Below, piece after piece: positions 44,617 through 54,013 of a DNA stretch of 64,000 nucleotides. A program made the position numbers and the translations under genes. The stretch covers positions 1-64,000 of the forward strand of contig CAYWGC010000012.1 in NCBI GenBank assembly GCA_964457755.1, read 5' to 3'. The DNA is from Tharpella sp964457755. GTDB taxonomy: Bacteria; Desulfobacterota; Anaeroferrophillalia; Anaeroferrophillales; Tharpellaceae. The notes beneath the pieces were generated by a model. It made no database searches, was not told where the DNA came from, and was given only the letters and a program-made list of their open reading frames with translations. Position 1 is the stretch's first letter. Each line of letters opens with the position of its first letter.

Positions 44617-44762
44617 TTAAAAAGCGGAAAAAATTCCCGAAACTTCGTTTATGCAAATTGTCTACCGAACAGCAATGAAAGCAGTTGACAGTACGCCCCC
44701 AAAATCGCTACAAGTCTAAACGTAGCCATTCCGGTACCGTCCCATCTCAACAAGGCCCAACT

Positions 44763-46121
44763 GTGAAACATTTAATTACCAAAGCAACCAGAACAACAAT
44801 CACCATTGCCTCAATTTTTTTCACACTTATGGGAACGGCCTCACAAGTCAGATCTCTCAGCGCCGGCAGCGAGATGGTACGTCCCCAAACAATCAAACCA
44901 AAAGCACAGACAGCGACAATCCGAACAGAACTTCCCCCACAGGAGACCGACAAACCTTGGACGATTGGCGTACTCTTGCCCCTAAGCGGAGAGTATAGGA
45001 CCATTGGCCAACGTTTTCAACAGGGCCTGGAGCTCGCATTAACTACCAACTCTGACAAAAAATACTATAAATGGCACCTCTTACTGGCAGACTCAGCCAA
45101 AACCACCCCTGAGGCCGCGATTAAACATTTTAAAGATGAGCATGCAACCATCATCCTGGGTCCGATCCAAAGCAAACTAGCGAAATCTGCAGCTGAAAAA
45201 GCCATTGAACAGCAATTGCCGATAATTCTTCTAGCGCCACAACCCCAACTAACAAGTCTCGGAGAAAATGTCTTTCAGCATTTTTTAAGCGCCGCCAACC
45301 AAGCCCGCGAAATGGCCCGATTTATCCAGGAAAGAGATGAAAAAAGAGTCGCCCTCCTCCACCCTGACAACAACTTCGGCAATGATTTTAAAACCACCCT
45401 TATCAATTCATGCCAAAACGGGCAAACCTCAATCATAAAAAGCAGCACCTACAATCCCCAGGAAACCGACTTCCGCGCAGCCATCAAAAATCTGCAGGAG
45501 ACCCCTGACCCCACTATCGACCAACCCGTACCCAGTTACTCTTTTACAGCCCTTATAATAGCCGACTTTTATCTCCGCCTACGCCTTCTAGCGCCCCAAC
45601 TGGCCTTCCACAACCTAACCGAAAGCCAAATTTACGGAATTCACGGTGGCAACGACCAGCGCCTTGAAAACGAGGCCGCCAGCAACCTCGAAGGGGCGAT
45701 ATTTTTAGACCTCTGCCTAAATCTACCACTACCGCCACAAGCCTGCACTGACTACCGAAAACTCTACCTTAAAACCTATCAGGAACAACCCTCAATCTAC
45801 GACACTTACGCATACGATACCATCACAATCATCAATCACGCCCGAAATCTTAGCAACAACTCCCAGACTACAAACCTCGCCAAAGCCCTACTCGAACTCC
45901 CTCCCCTCAAACTAATAAGTGGCTTAACCACAGTCAGTCAAGATGGTGAATTTTCAAAAAAATTATGTCCACTTATTTTCACAAATAAAGAGCGCCACCC
46001 TTCAACCGAAACCAACTCAGGTCGCAACAAAAATGATAAAAAAAAGAGGAGAGGGGGGGATGAAACACCATGTAAAAATGCTTATCCAGAAAAACCCGAC
46101 AACTCAGGTGGACTATACTAA
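44763..46121 (+). CDS. Periplasmic binding protein (LivK/LppC-like)
   Basis: A 452-aa exported receptor-fold protein. From a GTG at 44763 (AAGG seven bases upstream) the protein begins KHLITKATRTTITIASIFFTLMGTASQVRS, a signal peptide. The type I binding-protein fold follows: IGVLLPLSGEYRTIGQRFQQGLELAL, ATIILGPIQSKLAKSAAEKA, VALLHPDNNFGNDFKTTLI. Family members bind amino acids in ABC systems or, in the LppC/LpoA branch, activate penicillin-binding proteins. No ABC genes adjoin. The last 40 residues are basic and low-complexity over A8 and G7 runs, so the end may be frameshifted. Confidence 0.75.
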   Translation: MKHLITKATRTTITIASIFFTLMGTASQVRSLSAGSEMVRPQTIKPKAQTATIRTELPPQETDKPWTIGVLLPLSGEYRTIGQRFQQGLELALTTNSDKKYYKWHLLLADSAKTTPEAAIKHFKDEHATIILGPIQSKLAKSAAEKAIEQQLPIILLAPQPQLTSLGENVFQHFLSAANQAREMARFIQERDEKRVALLHPDNNFGNDFKTTLINSCQNGQTSIIKSSTYNPQETDFRAAIKNLQETPDPTIDQPVPSYSFTALIIADFYLRLRLLAPQLAFHNLTESQIYGIHGGNDQRLENEAASNLEGAIFLDLCLNLPLPPQACTDYRKLYLKTYQEQPSIYDTYAYDTITIINHARNLSNNSQTTNLAKALLELPPLKLISGLTTVSQDGEFSKKLCPLIFTNKERHPSTETNSGRNKNDKKKRRGGDETPCKNAYPEKPDNSGGLY

Positions 46122-46160
46122 GTTGCAAGCCTTTCTCAGAATCGGAAAATCTCCTAAAAC

Positions 46161-46346
46161 TCATGGCTCATTTTTTTCGAGCTTCGCCAGACGATTGGCA
46201 TGAATATCCGGATAGAGATCTTTGACACATTCAGGGCAGATGCCGTGGGAAAAATCGACATCAAGATGTTCACTCATATAGAACTCTAGTCGCGTCCAAT
46301 AGCCCTGGTCATCACGAATTTTATGACATTTGGCACTTTCACCCAA
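46161..46346 (-). pseudogene. C-terminal remnant of a sensor/response-regulator protein
   Basis: A 61-codon frame containing KCHKIRDDQGYWTRLE and FSHGICPECVKDLYPD. This is the Cys-containing C-terminal motif commonly found at the end of PAS, GGDEF and response-regulator proteins (usual form CxxCKKIRDDxGYW...FSHxICPxC). Here the first CxxC is incomplete, and a stop codon lies in frame a short way upstream. No PAS or receiver domain remains, so it looks like a truncated leftover. Confidence 0.6.
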
Positions 46347-46380
46347 GAAGAGATGGACACAACCTATAACAAGCTATCAA

Positions 46381-46545
46381 ATTAAACATAAGCGTACCTC
46401 AAAAAATTGCCTTTTTGCCCAATTACTACGTTAGGCTCAAATTTTAATCCTCAAAATACTCAATGTATTCCTGCGTTTAAAACCTTCACCCACCTTGTAC
46501 TTGAACAAAAATTCTAATTTTTCAAAACACCCATAAAACAGCAAA
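46381..46545. repeat. Candidate dispersed structured repeat
   Basis: About 165 bp without coding signal between the sensor remnant and the mdh terminator. It contains a 29-base core (46450-46478) that matches the centre of the element at 23365-23493 at 22 positions, flanked by A/T-rich arms (CAAAAAATTGCC and TTCTAATTTTTCAAAACACC). It is probably a member of a dispersed intergenic repeat family. Confidence 0.45.
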
Positions 46546-46565
46546 ATTTTCCTTTTCTACTTCAT

Positions 46566-46612
46566 AAACCGGAAAAGGGTACGAATTCCAAATCCGTACC
46601 CTTTTCCGGTTT
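46566..46612 (-). terminator. mdh terminator
   Basis: A perfect 18-bp inverted repeat (AAACCGGAAAAGGGTACG and its complement) with an 11-nt loop lies 18 bp downstream of the mdh stop. The strong symmetric stem could stop transcription from both directions. Confidence 0.85.
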
Positions 46613-46629
46613 GAACCATTGAAGAATTT

Positions 46630-47622
46630 CTAGCCTTTAAAAATATCTGCCATCTCAGGCAAGATTGTCGGCAATTCGTCGATCAATTTCTTAACCGCGT
46701 TGACCGAATTATCAAACATCGCCTGTTCAGCTTCATTGAGTTCAAACTCAACTATCGCTTCAACCCCTTTAGAACCAAGAACACAGGGCACGCCAACATA
46801 GTAGTTATCAACCCCGAACTCACCTTTCAGCAGAGCACAAACCGGCAAAACCCGTTTCTGATCCCGCAATATAGCCTCTGCCATAGAGATGGCGGAAGAG
46901 GCCGGGCTGTAGAAAGCTGAACCATTACCGAGCAACTTGACAACCTCACCCCCGGCCATTTTCGTACGCTCAACCATGGCATCCATAACTTCCTGGGCTT
47001 TGACCTGGTCACCACCATATTTACGCACCAGCTGTTCCATAACCGGAATTCCGTTAACATTGGCATAACGGACAATCGGCACCATAGTATCACCGTGGCC
47101 ACCCAGCACCATCGCGTTAACATCACGCGCCGAAACCCCAAGCTCCCAGGCTATAAATGAACAAAAACGGTTGGAATCAAGCACCCCGGCCTGTCCGATA
47201 ACCCGCTCTGAGGGGAAACCGGTAACCTTCTGGCATAAAGTAACCATCGCATCCAAGGGGTTGGAGATAATAATTACAAAAGCGTCGGGGGCATGCTCTT
47301 TTATCCCCTCCGAAACCTGTTTCATGATTTTCGAATTAATACCCAGCAGGTCATCACGACTCATACCCGGTTTGCGCGGCAGGCCCGCCGTTACGATCAC
47401 AATATCTGAACCGGCAATATCGGTGTAGCTGTTGGTCCCTTTCAAATCGACATCAAACTGATCAATCCGAGCGACTTCAGCCAGATCAAGCATCTTGCCT
47501 TGCGGCAATCCTTCAACGATATCAAAGAGGACCACATCGCCAAGCTCTCTCAGAGCACATAACTGCGCCAGAACACCACCAATCTGCCCGCCACCAATCA
47601 AAGAAATTTTCGCTCTCTTCAT
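46630..47622 (-). CDS. mdh: Malate dehydrogenase, LDH-like
   Basis: A 330-aa NAD-dependent enzyme that interconverts malate and oxaloacetate. The Rossmann loop is LIGGGQIGGVLAQL. The substrate arginines lie in TAGLPRKPGMSRDDL, the malate-specific form with Arg instead of the lactate-type Gln. SNPLDAMV and the catalytic GGHGDTMVP are present. The start at 47622 has GGAGG eight bases upstream. It is monocistronic, with its own terminator and a perfect palindrome about 85-105 bp upstream. Confidence 0.95.
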   Translation of the reverse strand: MKRAKISLIGGGQIGGVLAQLCALRELGDVVLFDIVEGLPQGKMLDLAEVARIDQFDVDLKGTNSYTDIAGSDIVIVTAGLPRKPGMSRDDLLGINSKIMKQVSEGIKEHAPDAFVIIISNPLDAMVTLCQKVTGFPSERVIGQAGVLDSNRFCSFIAWELGVSARDVNAMVLGGHGDTMVPIVRYANVNGIPVMEQLVRKYGGDQVKAQEVMDAMVERTKMAGGEVVKLLGNGSAFYSPASSAISMAEAILRDQKRVLPVCALLKGEFGVDNYYVGVPCVLGSKGVEAIVEFELNEAEQAMFDNSVNAVKKLIDELPTILPEMADIFKG

Positions 47623-47704
47623 CTTCTTGTCCTCCACTTTCAAAACTGATTAAATCCAAAAAAAAAGCCCCGCCTTTTTTGGTACACCAAGTAACATCCA
47701 GAAT

Positions 47705-47726
47705 TTATTTTAAGATCTTAAAATAA
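47705..47726. promoter_or_regulatory. Perfect 22-bp palindrome upstream of mdh
   Basis: The half-site TTATTTTAAGA is followed directly by its exact complement TCTTAAAATAA. It lies 83-104 bp upstream of the mdh start and 251 bp before the SIMPL gene. It could be a regulator-binding operator for mdh, or a simple AT-rich symmetric sequence; no regulator gene is adjacent. The remaining part of 47623-47976 holds no gene. Confidence 0.45.
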
Positions 47727-47976
47727 AAGAATGTATACAGTATGCAAAAGGTTGGAGGATGTCAAGAAAAAAAGCATTACCATTTTTTTAATTAACGGAG
47801 TAAAGTACGAAAAACAGGCTGAAATTTACTGTCAATAAATTTATTGGCAGGCCAACGTTGACCCGACTCAATTCCACATTACTCTCACACGCAATGACTA
47901 CCCGAAACTTGAGAACCTTAAAAGAACCGACCGGATTGTCAACCGAAGCAAAGAATGTGTAAAAAGGAGAACAACC

Positions 47977-48696
47977 ATGTCTGAAAAGAGTAAAATAAGT
48001 GCCTTGATTTTGGGGGTTTCCATCGGTTTGGGTCTGGTAATTATGGGCTACCTGCTTAGTGACGCCGCCCTCTCCGTCAAAGAACTGGAGCGCAGTGTCA
48101 AGGTCAAAGGTCTATCTGAACGCGAATATCCAGCCGACATTGTGATCTGGCCGATCCAGTTTGTCGCTGCCGACAACAACCTGCAAACTCTCTACAACAC
48201 TCTTGAAGAGAGTACCGGTAAAATAACTGCCTTTCTTCAGAAGCAGCAGATCAAAGCTGTCGACATCTCCAGCAACCCGCCGACAATCACCGACAAGTCG
48301 GCACAAAGATACGGCAACTCAGCCCCGGCCCAGTTCAGATACAGCGCTGTCCAGACCGTAACCGTCTATTCCAACGCCATCAATACGGTACGCCAAGCGA
48401 TGGGGGTTCTGGCCGATCTCGGCAAAGAGGGGATCGTCTTTAACAGCGACGACTATGAGGCCCGCCCGGAATATATCTTTACCAGACTTAATGAAGTCAA
48501 ACCGGTAATGATCGAAGAAGCGACCCGTAAAGCCAGGGCAGTTGCTTTGAAATTTGCCCAAGACTCACAAAGCCAGCTCGGCAAAATCAAACACGCCTCA
48601 CAGGGGCAATTCAGCATCAGCCCCCGCGATAAAAGCACCCCCCACATGAAACGGGTTCGTGTGGTCTCAACGGTTGAATATTATCTTTCGGATTGA
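47977..48696 (+). CDS. SIMPL (DUF541) domain protein
   Basis: A 239-aa protein with an N-terminal hydrophobic segment (ALILGVSIGLGLVIMGYLL) that could be an uncleaved anchor or a signal, followed by a SIMPL domain: VKGLSEREYPADIVIWPI, QTVTVYSNAINTVRQAM, ARKARAVALKFAQ region and RVVSTVEYYL. SIMPL proteins occur in the periplasm or membrane, and their function is poorly known. AAAAGGAG precedes the ATG. It is encoded just upstream of the flavoprotein gene on the same strand. Confidence 0.85.
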   Translation: MSEKSKISALILGVSIGLGLVIMGYLLSDAALSVKELERSVKVKGLSEREYPADIVIWPIQFVAADNNLQTLYNTLEESTGKITAFLQKQQIKAVDISSNPPTITDKSAQRYGNSAPAQFRYSAVQTVTVYSNAINTVRQAMGVLADLGKEGIVFNSDDYEARPEYIFTRLNEVKPVMIEEATRKARAVALKFAQDSQSQLGKIKHASQGQFSISPRDKSTPHMKRVRVVSTVEYYLSD

Positions 48697-48784
48697 AAAG
48701 ACAGTGGGCAGTGTTAAACACAGTCCGCAATGGACTTGTCGACAAGATTTTTTACGAACGGCAACAGGTTAAAATATTTCTCTT

Positions 48785-50047
48785 ATGAGAGCTGAAAATA
48801 ACCCCAGAATTATCGTTGTCGGCGGCGGTCCGGCAGGACTTATGGCGGCCGGAACAGCATCACAAAGCGGGGCTCGAGTTCTGCTTCTGGAAAAGATGAA
48901 GCAGCCGGGCCGCAAACTTGCGATCACCGGCAAGGGCCGCTGCAACCTGACAAACAGTGCCGACATCGCCGACTGCATTGCTCATTTCGGAAAAAACGGA
49001 CGCTTTCTACGACAAGCGCTGCATCGTTTTTCCAACCATGACCTGATCGATTTTTTTGCCGCTAACGGGCTTGAAACTGTCACCGAAAGAGGCGGTCGCA
49101 TCTTTCCTGCTAACGGCAAAGCCCCCGAAGTTGTCAAGGTTATGCGAAAGTGGCTTAAAAAGAGTGGCGTCACGATTCGTTTCTCAAGCCCGGTTACAGA
49201 ACTAATGATTAAAGATGAACAGATTATCGGGGTGATTGTTGGAAGAGAAGAATTTTCCGCGACAGCTGTCATCCTGGCCACCGGTGGTGCCTCCTACCCG
49301 GCCACTGGCTCAAGCGGAGACGGCTACCGTCTGGCTGAAAGTGTCGGACACCAGATCATAACTCCGCGCCCAGCCCTGGTACCACTGGTCTGCGCTGAAC
49401 CTATTTTGAAAAAATTAGCTGGTTTAAGTTTGCGTAACGTTGCCGTCCGCCTTTTAATCAACCATAAAAAAGTTAAAGAGATTTTCGGAGAACTGCTTTT
49501 CACTGAAGATGGCATCAGCGGCCCAACCACTCTGACCTTGAGCGGTATGGCCGTCGACGCTTTGCATAAGGGCGATCAGGTCTGCATCTCTTTAGATCTA
49601 AAGCCGGCTCTTGACGATAAAAAACTTGAGACACGCCTGTTGCGAGATCTGCAAAGCCGGGGCAAAGAGAGTCTCAGCAGCCTGCTCCGAGGCCTACTAC
49701 CGCAAGAGCTGGTGGCCGCCTGCCTTGAACTGAACGCCATCGAACCCCAACGCCAGGGCCATCAAGTCACGGCTTTAGAACGTAAACGTCTACGGGGCTG
49801 GCTGAAAGATTTCCGCCTGGAGATTACCAGGCACCGTCCCCTGGCCGAAGCCATCATCACCGCTGGCGGCATCGACAGCAAAGAGATCGAACCTAAAACG
49901 ATGGCTTCACAACATGTCAAAAACCTCTTTTTTGCGGGAGAGCTTATTGATATCCAGGCCGACACCGGAGGCTACAACCTACAGGCCGCCTTTTCAACCG
50001 GTTACCTGGCTGGAAAAGCCGCTGGCCAGGTAATTTCAAACCCTTAA
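48785..50047 (+). CDS. BaiN/YhiN-family flavoprotein
   Basis: A 420-aa FAD-dependent protein of the HI0933/BaiN family. The N-terminal dinucleotide motif is IIVVGGGPAGLMAAGTA, followed by GRKLAITGKGRCNLTNS, a family signature. VILATGGASYPATGSSGDGYRLA and the C-terminal ITAGGIDSKEIEPKTMASQHVKNLFFAGELIDIQADTGGYNLQ complete it. Family members are annotated as putative reductases (the bile-acid enzyme BaiN is one); the substrate here is unknown. Confidence 0.88.
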   Translation: MRAENNPRIIVVGGGPAGLMAAGTASQSGARVLLLEKMKQPGRKLAITGKGRCNLTNSADIADCIAHFGKNGRFLRQALHRFSNHDLIDFFAANGLETVTERGGRIFPANGKAPEVVKVMRKWLKKSGVTIRFSSPVTELMIKDEQIIGVIVGREEFSATAVILATGGASYPATGSSGDGYRLAESVGHQIITPRPALVPLVCAEPILKKLAGLSLRNVAVRLLINHKKVKEIFGELLFTEDGISGPTTLTLSGMAVDALHKGDQVCISLDLKPALDDKKLETRLLRDLQSRGKESLSSLLRGLLPQELVAACLELNAIEPQRQGHQVTALERKRLRGWLKDFRLEITRHRPLAEAIITAGGIDSKEIEPKTMASQHVKNLFFAGELIDIQADTGGYNLQAAFSTGYLAGKAAGQVISNP

Positions 50048-50223
50048 GTTATGGATGTTAGAAAGCCACTGAAGGTGATCATTCATACCTATAGCGTAGC
50101 CGACTCGAAGAAATGGAAAAAACTGTTTTTTACTTTTTTTGCAAACTGTGTTATTTTCTTGTTAACGGGCTGTCGGATTTTACATTCAAGATGAAAGTCA
50201 TATAGAGAGAAGGGGAAAACAAG

Positions 50224-50898
50224 ATGGAGAAAAAAACCAATAAACTCATCATCTCTATACTCAAGGAGATGAAAAAAATTGTTACCAACCCGACTGAATT
50301 TTTCCGTAACATGCCCACTAGTGGGGGCTTTGTCGAACCACTCATCTTTGCTGTCACGATGGGGATTATCTGCGGTATCTTTCAAGCCCTGTTGGGGGTC
50401 ATTGGACTCGGTCATATCAACTCGTTAACCGTAGCCTTGTTGTCAATTATTATGGTTCCTCTGGCAACGGTTATTTTTGGTTTCGTTGGGGCTGCAATTC
50501 TGTTCATAATCTGGAAAATAATGGGCTCACAAAGCTCATACGAGACAGCCTACAGGTGCGGGGCCTACGCTGGAGGCATTGTTCCGGTTACCATATTACT
50601 CACAGTTATACCCTACCTAGGAACTATTATCGGACTTCTCTGGATGACCTATATTATAGTAATCGCGAGTCAGGAAGTACACCAGATTAAAGCTAAAACC
50701 GCTTGGATTGTTTTCGGAATTCTCGGAGCTCTAGCGGCCATAAGTTCAATTAGTTCCCAATATACAGCCCGCCAGACAGTTCAAGAAATGGGTAAATGGA
50801 AAAATAGCAATGAGAAAATGGAAGAGATAAGCCCTGAAGAAGCCGGCCGTAAAGTCGGAGAGTTTCTAAAAGGTTTAGAGAAAGGGATTGATAAATAG
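50224..50898 (+). CDS. YIP1 family membrane protein
   Basis: A 224-aa polytopic membrane protein of the Yip1 family. The soluble N-terminus (ILKEMKKIVTNPTEFFRNMP) matches the conserved PxxFF motif, followed by about five hydrophobic helices with GAAILFIIWKIMGSQSSYETAYRCGAYAG. The bacterial function is unknown. AGAGAAGGGG lies before the ATG. The hydrophilic C-terminal tail ends GEFLKGLEKGIDK. It precedes the CsgG-like gene by about 100 bp on the same strand. Confidence 0.82.
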   Translation: MEKKTNKLIISILKEMKKIVTNPTEFFRNMPTSGGFVEPLIFAVTMGIICGIFQALLGVIGLGHINSLTVALLSIIMVPLATVIFGFVGAAILFIIWKIMGSQSSYETAYRCGAYAGGIVPVTILLTVIPYLGTIIGLLWMTYIIVIASQEVHQIKAKTAWIVFGILGALAAISSISSQYTARQTVQEMGKWKNSNEKMEEISPEEAGRKVGEFLKGLEKGIDK

Positions 50899-51003
50899 TC
50901 CGTGTTTTCAAGGTTTTCTTGTCGTAGTATAAATGGCAGTCATAAAGTTCCCTCGAGATATATAAATACACAAAATAAATTACGTTTTCAGGAGGTTCGT
51001 CGT

Positions 51004-51903
51004 ATGAAAAAGTTTATCGGTGTCTGTATGTTGGGGTTATTTTTTTTACTTATGAGCGCCGTATCCGGCTGGGCCGGTCCTCGGGTGGCGGTTATGGATT
51101 TTAAAAACCAGACTCAATACGGCGGCTGGCGCCTGGGTTCCGGAGCAGCCGACATTCTCACCACTGAACTGGTCAAAACCGGCAAGTTCGATATGTTTGA
51201 ACGAGAAAAACTGAATACCGTAATCAAAGAGCAAAACTTAGGTGCTTCCGGGCGGGTTGATCCATCCAGCGCCGCCCGTATCGGTAAAATTATCGGGGTC
51301 AACTTCATTATCACGGGAGCCGTAACCGAATATGGTCAGAGCCGCAGCGGTGGTGGTGGTGGTGGAGTTAATGTCGGCAAGGTTGGCTACCATTCCGCAG
51401 TCGATATTCGTATGGTTAATGCTACGACCGGCAAAATCGTTTTTGCCGACACCGCCAGCCACAGTAAGAGCTCTGTAAAGGTCAAGGTTTTCGGCTTTGG
51501 CGGAGGTGAAAGCTTTAATGAAAAGCTGGCTACCGAAACCATGCGTGAGGCCATAAAAAAAGTGGCCGCCAAGATGGATCCCACTGAATTTAAAACTTCA
51601 GGAAACCGCAAACCGGCAGCGACAGCCGCTAAAGCTGCCAAACCAGCCGGCAAGGCTGTGGTTGCCGATGTCGATGGTAATACGATTACTTTAAATAAAG
51701 GAAAAAACGCCAGCTTTAAAAATGGTCAGACCGTAACTATTTCCCGTAAAGGTAAGGTCATTAAAGATCCAAGTACGGGAAAAGTCTTGAAGATAAAATA
51801 CAAAACCGTTGGCAAAATAAAGCTGACTGAAGTCGAAGAAGCCTACTCGGAAGGAACCGTAACCAGTGGTTCCGGGTTTAAAATCGGTGATATTATTCGC
51901 TGA
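51004..51903 (+). CDS. CsgG-like envelope protein
   Basis: A 299-aa exported protein. The start at 51004 has a strong AGGAGG site; the signal peptide is FIGVCMLGLFFLLMSAVSGWAG. The CsgG/HfaB fold follows: RVAVMDFKNQTQYGGWRLGSGAADIL, FDMFEREKLNTVIKEQNLG, IGKIIGVNFIITGAVTEYG, then a glycine tract at about residue 120. CsgG proteins form secretion pores or, in LpoB-like relatives, activators. There is no lipobox cysteine, so it may be periplasmic. The C-terminal 80 residues (VVADVDGNTITLNKGKNA) look like a separate beta domain. No curli genes are adjacent. Confidence 0.8.
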   Translation: MKKFIGVCMLGLFFLLMSAVSGWAGPRVAVMDFKNQTQYGGWRLGSGAADILTTELVKTGKFDMFEREKLNTVIKEQNLGASGRVDPSSAARIGKIIGVNFIITGAVTEYGQSRSGGGGGGVNVGKVGYHSAVDIRMVNATTGKIVFADTASHSKSSVKVKVFGFGGGESFNEKLATETMREAIKKVAAKMDPTEFKTSGNRKPAATAAKAAKPAGKAVVADVDGNTITLNKGKNASFKNGQTVTISRKGKVIKDPSTGKVLKIKYKTVGKIKLTEVEEAYSEGTVTSGSGFKIGDIIR

Positions 51904-51926
51904 GGTAAGAAGAAACATTAACCGGC

Positions 51927-51990
51927 AACGGGCGCAGCCATGGGCATTCCATACAAAAATGGTAATATCCAGGGTTGCGCCCGTTTTTTT
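51927..51990 (+). terminator. Terminator after csgG-like gene
   Basis: AACGGGCGCA (51927-51936) and TGCGCCCGTT (51976-51985) pair perfectly over 10 bp, followed by a run of seven T. The loop is long (about 39 nt), so efficiency is uncertain. Confidence 0.6.
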
Positions 51991-52009
51991 ATTAGAAAAG
52001 GCCGCTGCC

Positions 52010-52390
52010 ATGATTATGCTGGCCGGCACTCTGCTATGGAGTTGTGCGAACAGCAAGAAACCAGCTGAAGTAAAATGTCCCGGAACCATAGAGTGGCAGA
52101 TCTGTAGTGATGCCGAAGTCACCTCTTTTGCCTGTAAGCTGGGTTCTTTCAAAAAGAAACCGGCCCTCGTCTATACGGTTGCCATCAAAAACACGAGTGC
52201 CAAGGCTCATCGTTACCGCCTCAATATTATCCTGCTTAATCAGGATAAGGCAGCCGGTCACCTGGTGCCTCGCAAAGGAAAACCGCCGGTCGTAAAACCG
52301 GGTGAAACGGTCACCGTCAAGGTACCTTTCTTTAAGGCGACAAAAATTTCCGAAAAGATGTTGGTCATTCTTAAAACCTTAGGCGAATAG
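52010..52390 (+). CDS. Small lipoprotein of unknown function
   Basis: A 126-aa protein that I do not recognise. From the ATG at 52010 it begins MIMLAGTLLWSCANSKKPAE, with a short hydrophobic segment and a lipobox-like LWSC, so it is probably a lipoprotein. The mature part has several cysteines (VKCPG, WQICSD, SFACKLG) and reads as a small beta-sandwich (ALVYTVAIKNTSAKAHRYRLNIILLN, KPGETVTVKVPFF), reminiscent of FxLYD-type domains. It lies 58 bp upstream of the TAXI gene. Confidence 0.65.
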   Translation: MIMLAGTLLWSCANSKKPAEVKCPGTIEWQICSDAEVTSFACKLGSFKKKPALVYTVAIKNTSAKAHRYRLNIILLNQDKAAGHLVPRKGKPPVVKPGETVTVKVPFFKATKISEKMLVILKTLGE

Positions 52391-52448
52391 ACTTTAATTC
52401 AAAAACTTGACAATTATTAGATAAGACATTCAACAGGAGAAGAGTGCC

Positions 52449-53440
52449 ATGACAAAAAAAACGACTTCCATGCTGGCCCTGGCTGCAACTTTGGGCTTTC
52501 TTTTCAGTTTTCAGGCGGAGCAGGCAAGTGCCCGTACTCGTTTTATCTCGATTGGTACTGGTGGTACCGGCGGGGTCTACTATCCTTATGGCGGCGGCGT
52601 GGCTGAAATTTGGACGAAAAAGGTTAAAGGGGTTAAAGCGGTAGCCGAGGTTACCGGTGCCTCCGTAGAGAACACCAAACTCTGCGACAAAGGTGAAACC
52701 CTGTTTGGTGAAATCATGAGCGATGTCGCTTTCCAGGCCTATACCGGAACCGGCAAATTCAAGGATAAACCGCAAAAGATCAGGGGTATGTTTGTCATGT
52801 ATCCCAACGTCTACCACATTGTCACACGCCAGGATTCCGGCATTAAAAGTATTGCCGATCTGAAAGGCAAAAAAGTCTCGGTCGGGGCGCCCGGCAGCGG
52901 CACCGCATTCATGACCAACCTGATCCTTGAAGAGGCTCTCAACGTACCCTACGACTCTTTCAACGTCTTCCGCCTCTCCTTTAATGAAAATGCCAACGCT
53001 TTAAAGGATAATTCGATCGATGCCGGGATCTGGTGTGTCGCCCCACCGACCTCATCGATCATGGATCTGGCCACCACCCACAATATCAGCGTGATCCCGT
53101 TCAGCCAGCAAGAGATCGATACCGTAACCAGCAAATACCCCTTTTATGCCGGCTACACAGCCTGCCTGCCGGAATCTACAAGGGACAGGACCAGGATGTC
53201 TACACAACCTCGGTCTGGAACACTTTCATCTGCAACGCTGATCTGGATGTCGAACTGGTCTACAAACTTACTAAAGCGGTCTTTGAAAACCAGAATTTCC
53301 TGATGAAAATCCACCATTTCGCTAAATATACAACCCCTGAGAATGCGGTCAAATATTCGGCCATCCCTCTCCATCCAGGAGCCATCAAATATATTAAAGA
53401 GAAAGGCATCGAAGTCCCCGCACGTCTAATTGCCAAATAG
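52449..53440 (+). pseudogene. TAXI-family TRAP binding protein, frameshifted
   Basis: A solute-binding protein of the TAXI type: signal peptide (LALAATLGFLFSFQAEQASA), ISIGTGGTGGVYYPYGGG, then SVGAPGSGTAFMTNLI. The frame breaks near 53170, after YAGYTACLP, where reading shifts to the adjacent frame and continues AGIYKGQDQDVYTTSVWN to the normal end EVPARLIAK at 53440. One missing base explains it. The upstream frame alone ends at 53303 with a nonsense tail. It could be a true recent inactivation or an assembly error. It precedes the DUF1850 and TRAP permease genes it should serve. Confidence 0.85.
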
Positions 53441-53995
53441 ATGATAAAAACTCTGTCCCGGCACCTCTTCTGGGTGCCGGGACTACTTTTGCTCCAGTTA
53501 TTCGGGCTAACTCAGGGCGCGACCGGTGCCGACAACTTATTAAAACAGGTTAGCAGGCCCCAACTTGTAGTCAGCGACTATTCGACAACCGAGGTGATTG
53601 CCAACCTCAAAGTTGAAGCCGGTGACAAGTTCACTATCCGCTACATCCATTCAGTTGACAAAACCCCGATCTTTGAAGAGTTTCGCCTCGACCAAAAACA
53701 GGGCCTGGTTCTTGAAAAAACCTGGTTTAAATTGTTCGGTGCCGGGCTCGGCCATTGGCAAGGACATGGAGATTTAAGCCAAAACGCAGATTGGATTACA
53801 ATTGATAATATCGAGCAGCCTTTAGGTAGTTTCATCCTGCGGATCGGCGCTCCAAGCGTCACGCACACTATTATTTATAGACAACAGAAAATCAACCTCT
53901 CCAAACTTGCACCCGGAGTTCGAGCTTTAGTAGAGTTTAGAGATTTGCAAAATCCTGCCCCATCTAAATCTAAAACAAAAAGAAAAATAAAATAA
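53441..53995 (+). CDS. DUF1850 protein of TAXI-TRAP operon
   Basis: A 184-aa exported protein starting directly after the TAXI stop. A signal-like N-terminus (LFWVPGLLLLQLFGLTQGATG) is followed by the DUF1850 fold with FTIRYIHSVDKTPIFEEFRLD, FKLFGAGLGHWQGH and FILRIGAPSVTHTIIY. DUF1850 genes commonly sit between TAXI binding proteins and fused TRAP permeases; their role is unknown. The C-terminal tail is lysine-rich (KSKTKRKIK). Confidence 0.85.
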   Translation: MIKTLSRHLFWVPGLLLLQLFGLTQGATGADNLLKQVSRPQLVVSDYSTTEVIANLKVEAGDKFTIRYIHSVDKTPIFEEFRLDQKQGLVLEKTWFKLFGAGLGHWQGHGDLSQNADWITIDNIEQPLGSFILRIGAPSVTHTIIYRQQKINLSKLAPGVRALVEFRDLQNPAPSKSKTKRKIK

Positions 53996-54013
53996 TTTGC
54001 CCATTTTTCAGGA

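Noticed and set aside
45943..46203. Overlapping 86-codon frame after the binding-protein gene, suggesting a frameshift at the A8/G7 runs
   Set aside because: The frame has no recognisable domain and the binding-protein fold seems complete before it. A sequencing slip remains possible but is not shown.
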